From: Thermoplasmatota archaeon
GTDB taxonomy: Archaea > Thermoplasmatota > Thermoplasmata > GCA-020350865 > JAUVCJ01
Direction: 5' to 3'
Assembly (NCBI GenBank): GCA_030595765.1
Contig: JAUVCJ010000061.1
Span: 1 to 10,538, forward strand
DNA length: 10,538 nt
This document shows, piece by piece, positions 4,939 through 10,538 of this stretch (its first letter is position 1; every line of letters begins with the position of its first letter). The notes under the pieces are model-generated. The model was not told the DNA's origin, did no database searches, and was given only the letters and a program-made list of their open reading frames with translations. Both the position numbers and the translations under genes were made by a program.

Positions 4939-6014
4939 CCATTGCCATCATTGTAGGAACCAGACCCGAGATCATCAAGATGTCGCCACTTGTAAGGGAA
5001 TGCCAGAGTAGAAAAGAACCCTTCGTACTCATCCACTCGAACCAGCATTATTCATATGATATGGACAAGATATTCTTCAAGGAGCTGGAGCTTCCTGAGC
5101 CTGATTTCAATCTTGAGGTAGGCTCATCCTCTCATGCGGTCATGACTGCCAGAATACTTGAAAGACTGGAGCCAGTACTTCAGGAGTCAAGGCCAAGAAC
5201 CGTACTGGTGCAGGGAGATACAAACACAGTTCTGGCTGGCGCTTTGTGCGCAGTCAAGCTCGGCATCAAGGTGGGGCACGTTGAAGCTGGTCTTCGCTCA
5301 TGGGACAGAACCATGCCTGAAGAGATCAATCGTGTGGCATGTGATCACATATGCGACATGCTCTTTCCACCGACCTCTACATCTCAGGAAAACTTGCTGG
5401 CGGAGGGCATCCCTGAGGAAAGGACACACGTTGTTGGAAACACAATAGTGGATGCGACACTTCAAAACCTGGAATTGGCAAGGAGAGTCTCAAAAATCTT
5501 AGAAGACCTGGACCTGAAGCCAGCAGAATATTTTCTGGTTACCTTACACAGGCAGGAGAATGTTGATGACCCAGCACGGCTGAAAGCAATTCTATCCGCC
5601 TTCAAGCGTATGAGTGAGGAATATGGAGTTCCGCTGATATTTCCAGCCCATCCAAGGACTCGCAAGATGATAGGGGAACTGGGCCTACAAGCCCTGGTTG
5701 ATAACAACTCCGGGTTGAAGCTACTGGACCCGGTTGGCTACATGGACTTCTTGATGCTCGAATCCAGCGCCAAACTAGCACTCACAGATTCTGGAGGAGT
5801 TCAAGAGGAGACCTGCATCCTGAACGTGCCATGTGTTACCATTAGAGACAATACAGAACGGCCAGAGACTGTGGATGTTGGAAAGAACATAATCGCCGGC
5901 ACCACAATGGACGGCATCCGCGAAGCAGTAAAAAAGATGTTGGAGGCCGAGATATCCTCCATAAACCCGTTTGGCGATGGTAAGACCGCCGGAAGGATCA
6001 TTGACTACTCCTGA
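4935..6014 (+). CDS. wecB: UDP-N-acetylglucosamine 2-epimerase (non-hydrolysing)
   Basis: Interconverts UDP-GlcNAc and UDP-ManNAc in the cytoplasm, feeding the dehydrogenase encoded just upstream. The 359-residue protein has the two-Rossmann GT-B fold layout of the family. Recognisable blocks are VGTRPEIIKMSPL (7-19), QGDTN (93-97), GHVEAGLRS (114-122) with PEEINR (128-133), LHRQENVD (204-211), PAHPRTR (237-243), TDSGGVQEE (284-292) and RDNTERPE (304-311). The start is GTG 4935, whose GTGA overlaps the wecC stop by 4 bp. GGAGATGAG ends just upstream and is a near match to the archaeal Shine-Dalgarno, so translation is probably coupled to wecC. An upstream in-frame ATG (4893) would add 14 residues that do not fit the family. 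A short CCTTTTCT tract follows the stop. Confidence 0.93.
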   Translation: MTIAIIVGTRPEIIKMSPLVRECQSRKEPFVLIHSNQHYSYDMDKIFFKELELPEPDFNLEVGSSSHAVMTARILERLEPVLQESRPRTVLVQGDTNTVLAGALCAVKLGIKVGHVEAGLRSWDRTMPEEINRVACDHICDMLFPPTSTSQENLLAEGIPEERTHVVGNTIVDATLQNLELARRVSKILEDLDLKPAEYFLVTLHRQENVDDPARLKAILSAFKRMSEEYGVPLIFPAHPRTRKMIGELGLQALVDNNSGLKLLDPVGYMDFLMLESSAKLALTDSGGVQEETCILNVPCVTIRDNTERPETVDVGKNIIAGTTMDGIREAVKKMLEAEISSINPFGDGKTAGRIIDYS

Positions 6015-6050
6015 ACCTTTTCTGCACAAACTTCATGCTTTCCCATCAAA

Positions 6051-6060
6051 ACCTATATAA
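6051..6060 (+). promoter_or_regulatory. TATA box of the zinc-ribbon membrane protein gene
   Basis: ACCTATATAA matches an archaeal TATA box with TATATAA at 6054-6060. It predicts transcription starting near 6082 and a leader of about 45 nt to ATG 6127, separating this gene from the wec operon. Confidence 0.6.
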
Positions 6061-6126
6061 CTATCCAACTGAATAGTGGTACGTTAAGCATAGGCAATAG
6101 CCATGCGTTTACAAAGGGGGCCTAGC

Positions 6127-7548
6127 ATGCCAGAGGAAAAAGAAAAAGAAGTTTACGAATGTCCAACCTGTGGTGCTGACATATTCGCAGACACGCTTGA
6201 GTGTCCTGAATGCGGAGAATCCTTTGTCCAAGAGTATGAGTGTTATAATTGCAGTGCAACCGTCAATGCCAATGATACTGAATGCCCACTATGCGGCGAG
6301 AAGTTCGTTGAGAAGGAGGACATTGCCGAGGTCCAAGATGACCTGGCTGCCCTCAAGGCAGAGCTTGAAGAGGTCGAGATAGACGACGATGAGTTCTTTG
6401 ATGAGATGCTACAGGATGACGATACAGGCGATACTTCACCCAAGGCCGCTGAGGAGCCAGCCGAGCCGACAAAGGGCATTGAGGTCCCGGCAATTGCAGT
6501 TGCCGTGGATGTTGATGATGACGATTTTACCGATTTCGGATTCGATGATGAGGAAGAAGCCCTTCTTGAAGCAGATACCGTTCCTGAAGAAGAAGTAATT
6601 CCAGAGCCTGTTGAAGAACCCCAGGTTGAGGTCGTGGAAGAACCTGAGGTTGTTGAGGCTATCGAGGAAGAGCCGGAAGCCCCTGAGGAGATAGAGGTCA
6701 TCGAAGAAGAACCGGAAGCTCCTGAGGAGATAGAGGTCATCGAGGAAGAACCGGAAGCTCCTGAGGAGATTGAGGTCATCGAGGAAGAGCCAGAAGCTCC
6801 TGAGGAAATTGAGGTCATCGAGGAAGAGCCAGAAGCTCCTGAGGAAATAGAGATCATCGAGGAAGAACCGGTCGTGCTGGTTGAGGGAGAGATCCAAGAC
6901 GATGACATATCTGAGTTCGCAGATGAGCCAATAGTCGAGACCTGGACAGAGACAACACCTGCGACCGAGGCAAAGTTCGTTCCTGGAGTGATAACTCTGG
7001 AGGAGCCCGAAGGAGAGGTGCCAGCGCCTGAGGCTGACCTACCCATCCACCCATTCTACAAGCGAGATGATGTCAGAAGCAATAACCTCATCAGGAACAT
7101 GGGAATATTCGCTTTCATTTTCGGATTGATAATCATGGTCATCCCAGCCATGTTCTATGGCGAGACTCCAGGTGATCTCACCTACGCAGCAGGCGAAGTA
7201 GGGCACTTTTTGGATGAGTCCATAGCTGTCAACATGGTCGGAATAGGTTATGCATTCGGGATCATCATGCTGGTCCTTGGCCTGTTCCTTATGCTCTATG
7301 CATTACGCGGCATGAAGAAGCTTCCAAGCGTTACCCAGACCGCAGTAACTCACTACCTTGTCAAGAACGGGTATATGACAAAGAAACAGGTCTACCAGAT
7401 GTGGGTAGAGTGCGAGCCAGATGCCAGCCTGGGATACAAAAAAGAAGAGATCGACGAGTATCTCTTGACCCGTGGGGTCAGAATTCCGCACGTAGTTTCG
7501 ATGTGGGGTTACCTAATGAGAACTCCTAGAAATTCCATGGAGCAGTAA
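6127..7548 (+). CDS. Membrane-anchored double zinc-ribbon protein with acidic repeat linker; function unknown
   Basis: Not a named family I recognise. From ATG 6127 it is 473 residues. Two zinc ribbons open the protein: CPTC and CPEC (about 12-29), then CYNC and CPLC (about 39-56), each pair of CxxC motifs expected to bind one zinc. A short helix (KEDIAEVQDDLAALKAELEE, about 63-82) may be a coiled coil. A very acidic, Pro/Glu-rich linker (about 83-305) contains five copies of IEEEPEAPEEIEV (179-243). Two hydrophobic helices follow (about 323-344 and 367-393), then a C-terminal helical domain of about 70 residues with conserved-looking Trp and Tyr. No signal peptide is visible, so the ribbons are probably cytoplasmic. 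ATG 6103 would add eight residues; 6127 is preferred because AAAGGGGG lies just upstream and MPEEKEKEV leads into the first ribbon. It is transcribed alone and converges on pheT. A role as a scaffold or sensor is inference. Confidence 0.85.
   Translation: MPEEKEKEVYECPTCGADIFADTLECPECGESFVQEYECYNCSATVNANDTECPLCGEKFVEKEDIAEVQDDLAALKAELEEVEIDDDEFFDEMLQDDDTGDTSPKAAEEPAEPTKGIEVPAIAVAVDVDDDDFTDFGFDDEEEALLEADTVPEEEVIPEPVEEPQVEVVEEPEVVEAIEEEPEAPEEIEVIEEEPEAPEEIEVIEEEPEAPEEIEVIEEEPEAPEEIEVIEEEPEAPEEIEIIEEEPVVLVEGEIQDDDISEFADEPIVETWTETTPATEAKFVPGVITLEEPEGEVPAPEADLPIHPFYKRDDVRSNNLIRNMGIFAFIFGLIIMVIPAMFYGETPGDLTYAAGEVGHFLDESIAVNMVGIGYAFGIIMLVLGLFLMLYALRGMKKLPSVTQTAVTHYLVKNGYMTKKQVYQMWVECEPDASLGYKKEEIDEYLLTRGVRIPHVVSMWGYLMRTPRNSMEQ
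6661..6855 (+). repeat. Five in-frame 39-bp repeats in the acidic linker
   Basis: Five copies of a 39-bp unit starting at 6661, 6700, 6739, 6778 and 6817 each encode IEEEPEAPEEIEV (the last ends in I). A sixth, broken copy follows. The copies differ almost only at third codon positions, and neighbouring copies are most alike. This suggests tandem duplication followed by selection to keep the peptide. Confidence 0.95.
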
Positions 7549-7561
7549 ATAAGAGATCTGC

Positions 7562-7576
7562 ATAAGATGGTCTTAT
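7562..7576. terminator. Hairpin between convergent genes, possible bidirectional terminator
   Basis: ATAAGA, loop TGG, TCTTAT is a perfect 6-bp stem in the 58-bp gap between the zinc-ribbon gene (ending 7548) and pheT (ending 7607). Its position suits termination from both sides, though no long T-run follows in either direction, so confidence is modest. Confidence 0.35.
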
Positions 7577-7606
7577 CCATTGATCTATCTGGAAAGGTGT
7601 TTGTCA

Positions 7607-9250
7607 TCAGTATAGCTTATCAAGTTCCAGCTCGAATGCTACAATTGGATGTTCAAGCTCATACCCGGTTATCACCTTTGGGTGAACCTCTCCAAAGAAC
7701 CCGACCACGTTGCCGTTGACCAGCACCTTTGCACACCTGCCATCGATAAATGCGTTGGTGGTCATAAGGGGCTGCACCTCCATTTGCATGCCGATATTCG
7801 ATAACAGCGACTCCACATAGGACTTTACTGATGTGAAGTCAACATGAGCGGAGATTTCCAGGCCGGCGAGCCTAAGTGAATTGGAATCATTGGATATTAC
7901 AGTCCCAACCTCGAAAAGCCTCTGCGGCAGCTCGCGATGTTTGTTCGATCTGAGCAATTGATACAGGCTGGGCAACAGATGTGCTCTCATGCAGGTATGA
8001 TCCTCTGTGATTGGGTTGGCAATATCGGCAGTGCGTACCTCGGGTAGCCCAGACAGCTCGAACTGTTCATGTGGGCTTGAAAGCGTCAGGGTAATTGTCT
8101 CCAGGAAACCAAAGCCGACCATGATTAGGCGAAGCTTCTCGGTAAGGGCCGAATGCGGCAGAGGCAAGCCATAGGTTGGGGCTTTTGACCGCACGCCCTC
8201 CAGCAATTCATAGCCATACCCAATGGCTACGTCCTCTACAAGGTCTATCATATGCAGGATATCAGACCTGTAGGCCGGGACCTGGACCAACGATCGCCCG
8301 TTCTCGAACTTTCCAGGCCCAAAGCCGGTCCTTTCAAGGCTATGACTGATCTCGGCCTCGGTCAATGAGAGACCCAGTATGCGATTGGCATAGTCAATGT
8401 CAAGCTCCATCTCGCCAGGAGCAAGAGCTGGATAGACCTTAGGCTCTCTATCAGGATGATGCACCGTGACCTCGTGAAGCTTGCCGCCCCGGTCAGCTAG
8501 CATGGTGCATATGAGATTCAGCACCACTCCGACGGTTCCCTCATCTGTGCCGGTAACATCCAATAATATCTCGGTGGTATCATCTGTGACCTGGGTCAGG
8601 ATGCCATTGATGATGGGTGGAAATGACAATACCTGGTCCTTTGAATCCACTATCAGAGGGTAACGCTGCTGTCCATCCAGGATATGAGCATAATCCTTGC
8701 CCTTTTCGTGAGTTTCCAATATCTGGTCAAGGGTCATGGATTTAGACCTGGCAAGCGGTATGAAGCTCACGCTTTTAGGCTCCACAGCCTGATAAAGATA
8801 GGGCGGAGCAAGGTCTTTTGAGTCATGCACCCCTATCGCGACCTTTGACCTCTTCCTACCAACTGTAAGATGAAGCTTTTCCTGCACATCCATCAATGAG
8901 CGGATAAGCTCGTCGTTAAGCACAAGATCGGTAACTTTGGCGCAGGCCACGTACGGCCTGACACTGTCAACGGTTGATGAAACCGACACTTCGATGTCAG
9001 AAGGAAAAACCTTGTATTCCTTAAGCCCAAGTCCAGGCTCGATCTCCAAAAAAGCCTTGAGCGCCCTTGCCACTCCTTCCACACAGAACAGGTCAGACCT
9101 GTCTGGCGACATCTCCACCTGAACCTCGTCATCCTCTATCGCATCCACATCCCCACCGAGCATTGTCAGGGACTGGCGAAGCTCCTCGTCAGGTAGGGTC
9201 TTCCCCAATAGCTCGAAAAGGTCTTCTGTGTCCAGGGTGATGACTGGCAT
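7607..9250 (-). CDS. pheT: Phenylalanine-tRNA ligase beta subunit (archaeal type)
   Basis: Beta chain of the alpha2-beta2 cytoplasmic enzyme that charges tRNA-Phe. The 547-residue length matches the shorter archaeal/eukaryotic form, without the bacterial EMAP-like N-terminal and anticodon-binding C-terminal domains. An N-terminal B1-type region contains VEMSPDRSDLFCVEGVARAL (45-64). A B3/B4 editing-type domain follows (about 98-216, with KRSKVAIGVHDSKDL and LSFPPIING). The B5 DNA-binding-fold domain is at about 277-350 (EMELDIDYANRILG; VPAYRSDILHMIDLVEDVAIGYGYE). The C-terminal part (about 365-547; ANPITEDHTCMRAHLLPSL; RLFEVGTV; GFFGEVHP) is the catalytic-like core that pairs with PheS. ATG 9250 lies 28 bp from a TATA-like element, so a leaderless mRNA is likely. 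pheS is not next to it: the upstream gene is mevalonate kinase, so the alpha chain must be encoded outside this window. Confidence 0.95.
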   Translation of the reverse strand: MPVITLDTEDLFELLGKTLPDEELRQSLTMLGGDVDAIEDDEVQVEMSPDRSDLFCVEGVARALKAFLEIEPGLGLKEYKVFPSDIEVSVSSTVDSVRPYVACAKVTDLVLNDELIRSLMDVQEKLHLTVGRKRSKVAIGVHDSKDLAPPYLYQAVEPKSVSFIPLARSKSMTLDQILETHEKGKDYAHILDGQQRYPLIVDSKDQVLSFPPIINGILTQVTDDTTEILLDVTGTDEGTVGVVLNLICTMLADRGGKLHEVTVHHPDREPKVYPALAPGEMELDIDYANRILGLSLTEAEISHSLERTGFGPGKFENGRSLVQVPAYRSDILHMIDLVEDVAIGYGYELLEGVRSKAPTYGLPLPHSALTEKLRLIMVGFGFLETITLTLSSPHEQFELSGLPEVRTADIANPITEDHTCMRAHLLPSLYQLLRSNKHRELPQRLFEVGTVISNDSNSLRLAGLEISAHVDFTSVKSYVESLLSNIGMQMEVQPLMTTNAFIDGRCAKVLVNGNVVGFFGEVHPKVITGYELEHPIVAFELELDKLY

Positions 9251-9270
9251 GAAAAACCGGATTGTTCTCC

Positions 9271-9284
9271 CTGCTTAAGTGTTT
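9271..9284 (-). promoter_or_regulatory. Promoter of pheT
   Basis: On the minus strand AAACACTTAAGCAG places TTAA about 28 bp before the pheT ATG (9250). This spacing predicts transcription starting at or next to the start codon. It lies downstream of the mevalonate kinase terminator, giving pheT its own transcript. Confidence 0.45.
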
Positions 9285-9307
9285 TCTCCAACCTTGGTGT
9301 GTTCTCG

Positions 9308-9321
9308 AAAAATAAAAAAGA
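9308..9321 (-). terminator. U-rich terminator of the mevalonate kinase transcript
   Basis: The minus strand reads TTTTTTATTTTTCG, the U-rich tract expected of an intrinsic archaeal terminator. It lies past the 29-bp repeat array, so that array would form the 3' untranslated region of the mevalonate kinase mRNA. Confidence 0.5.
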
Positions 9322-9335
9322 TCCCCAGCTAGATT

Positions 9336-9494
9336 GGCAATATCATCATTACAAATAAATACCGGGTAATAACATCGTCACGAACTTCCCTCTGGCAATA
9401 TCGCCAGCAAAAATAAATCTCGGGCAATAGCATCGTCACGAACTCGCCTCTGGAAGTATCATCATCAAAAATAAGCCTTGGACAATATCCCGGC
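9336..9494. repeat. 29-bp tandem repeat array with 58-bp alternating period
   Basis: Related units start at 9336, 9365, 9394, 9423, 9452 and (partial) 9481, each opening with a version of GGCAATATCATC. Odd units continue into AAATAAAT-like sequence, even units into CGTCACGAACT, so the true repeat is a 58-bp pair present about 2.5 times. The array stops exactly at the mevalonate kinase stop codon (9495-9497). The period is not a multiple of three, so it is not coding. Odd units carry ATTTATTT-type AT blocks on the minus strand. The third unit also holds the hairpin CTGGC-AATATC-GCCAG (9392-9407). Confidence 0.85.
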
Positions 9495-10439
9495 CTATCC
9501 TTCGGTCCTGACTATCTCAAACCCTTGGGTGTCCCAGTCGAATTCCATGGGTTTGCCGCCTTCCCTTCTGATGGCCTCAGCCACAAGCTCTGGCTCGTCT
9601 GTCAGAGCTATCATGGAACCGCCGCCACCCTTGCCTGTGAGCTTGGCACCGTAGGAATGCGGTTTGGCTGCTTCCACAAGCCTGTCCAGGTCGTTGTTGC
9701 TAACTCCAACCATTGAAAGAAGCTCGTGATTGCGGTTCATCTGAACTCCAACCTCGTTCATATCCCCCTGCTGAAGAGCTCTTAGACCGACCAGCGCGAT
9801 CCTGCCAATGTCTTTAAATATCTCGGCAACGAAGCCATGAGCCTTTGCCAGCTTTCCAACCTTGCCTACCAGCTCATGGGTCCTGGACTTGTTGCCAGTG
9901 TAGCCAATGACCAAACTGGCGCTTGGCACCGGACACGAATGAGCGCACCACCTGATGCCATCCTTCTCTATCTGCCACAGAAATCCAGATTCGGACTCCG
10001 GAAGCAGGGCAACAGCACCACCAGCTATAGAGGTCGAGGTGTCCAGCGGACTTGCCTTGCCTCCAGCCTTGTACTCGATCTCGAACGCGAATTGCGCAAG
10101 CTTCTCAGGATCGACGTCTCCATCCAGCGCCAGTATCCCGCCTGCAGATGCGATGGTCAGGGCTGAAGAGGAGCCCAAGCCCATTGTCGAAGGCACCCTG
10201 GAACGTATCCTGAATCTCATTGGAGAACCTTTAGAAAGCAATTCATGGGCAAGCAACAGATGCTTGTGCCTGTAGCCATCTATCAGCTCCCCATTGACAG
10301 TGGTCTGACCTTCATCACTGGCCGGATACACGTCCACCTCGGTCCTGGCCTTAACAGCGACTGCAACGGCAGGATGGCCGTAGACCACAGCGTGCTCACC
10401 AAAAAGAATGACCTTGCCCGGAGACGAGACACGCACCAT
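9495..10439 (-). CDS. mvk: Mevalonate kinase
   Basis: Phosphorylates mevalonate to 5-phosphomevalonate with ATP in the cytoplasm, an early step toward the isoprenoid chains of archaeal lipids. GHMP kinase family, 314 residues, normal length. Motif 1 is SPGKVILFGEHAVVYGHPAV (6-25), with the K9 and E15-H16 positions typical of mevalonate kinase. Motif 2, the ATP-binding glycine/serine loop, is PSTMGLGSSSALTIA (83-97). ASPLDTSTSIAGGA (129-142) supplies the likely catalytic base D133, as in the archaeal SPTDT-type sequence. Motif 3 is AKLTGKGGGGSMIAL (265-279). The FGEHAVVYG and PLDTSTS signatures favour mevalonate kinase over phosphomevalonate kinase, homoserine kinase or the mevalonate-3-kinase of Thermoplasma. 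ATG 10439 is preferred since MVRVSSPGKV is a typical start, though the frame stays open to the window edge. The 29-bp repeat array begins immediately after the stop. Confidence 0.93.
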   Translation of the reverse strand: MVRVSSPGKVILFGEHAVVYGHPAVAVAVKARTEVDVYPASDEGQTTVNGELIDGYRHKHLLLAHELLSKGSPMRFRIRSRVPSTMGLGSSSALTIASAGGILALDGDVDPEKLAQFAFEIEYKAGGKASPLDTSTSIAGGAVALLPESESGFLWQIEKDGIRWCAHSCPVPSASLVIGYTGNKSRTHELVGKVGKLAKAHGFVAEIFKDIGRIALVGLRALQQGDMNEVGVQMNRNHELLSMVGVSNNDLDRLVEAAKPHSYGAKLTGKGGGGSMIALTDEPELVAEAIRREGGKPMEFDWDTQGFEIVRTEG

Positions 10440-10460
10440 GGGAGGCTCATTGGTGGGACT

Positions 10461-10473
10461 TGATAAAAAGATT
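10461..10473 (-). promoter_or_regulatory. TATA-like promoter of mevalonate kinase
   Basis: On the minus strand AATCTTTTTATCA lies 22-34 bp upstream of ATG 10439, so transcription would start close to the start codon. The rest of the upstream 99 bp to the window edge shows no other gene or element I can support. Confidence 0.45.
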
Positions 10474-10538
10474 GAGCCTAAATTGCATAGAGAGATGTGC
10501 CGACAGGGTGAAATGCCAGAGAACTGAGCATAAGCAAT

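Noticed and set aside
6243..7046. Long Ser/Thr-rich minus-strand open frame opposite the zinc-ribbon gene
   Set aside because: It is the complement of the Glu/Asp-rich codons and the 39-bp repeats. It has no promoter or ribosome site, and the plus-strand gene has clear zinc ribbons and membrane helices.
9336..9494. CRISPR-like array between mvk and pheT
   Set aside because: Units are adjacent with no spacers, the copies are degenerate, and the period is a simple 29/58 bp tandem duplication.

Overview
The window looks like a chromosomal segment of a euryarchaeon, most likely in or near the Thermoplasmata; that placement is an inference. The supporting signs are a tRNA-Leu gene with an intron after position 37, archaeal TATA-type promoters close to start codons, Shine-Dalgarno matches to the archaeal 16S 3' end, an archaeal-type phenylalanyl-tRNA synthetase beta chain, an archaeal mevalonate kinase, and a UDP-GlcNAc to UDP-ManNAcA gene pair of the kind used for archaeal surface glycans.

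Layout. Positions 1-273 (minus) hold the N-terminal 91 codons of a small basic protein of unknown function that runs off the window. A divergently transcribed IS1634-type transposase (343-2070, plus) follows about 70 bp away, with imperfect candidate inverted ends outside it. Positions 2071-2352 hold no gene but contain two stem-loops. A minus-strand tRNA-Leu(CAA) gene with a 29-nt intron lies at 2386-2497. Directly 5' of it are three tandem units of 76-77 bp (2498-2726). Each begins with the first 11-12 nt of the same tRNA and folds into a two-helix hairpin whose helices are kept by compensatory changes. The only AT-rich promoter-like element lies ahead of the first unit, so the units and the tRNA may be one transcript. 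This array is the most unusual thing in the window.

The middle is ordinary chromosome. marC (minus) is divergent from wecC and wecB (plus, overlapping by 4 bp), with a short regulatory-looking gap holding an 18-bp direct repeat and an 11-bp palindrome. WecB makes UDP-ManNAc from UDP-GlcNAc and WecC oxidises it to UDP-ManNAcA. After its own TATA box comes a gene for a double zinc-ribbon protein with a long acidic linker (five 13-residue repeats), two membrane helices and a helical C-terminal domain.

The right part is on the minus strand: mevalonate kinase (9495-10439), a 29-bp tandem repeat array whose copies alternate to give a 58-bp higher-order period (about 9336-9494), a U-rich terminator, then pheT (7607-9250) with its own promoter. 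pheT converges on the zinc-ribbon gene. No pheS, CRISPR array or rRNA is visible. All family assignments come from reading motifs; no database search was run.
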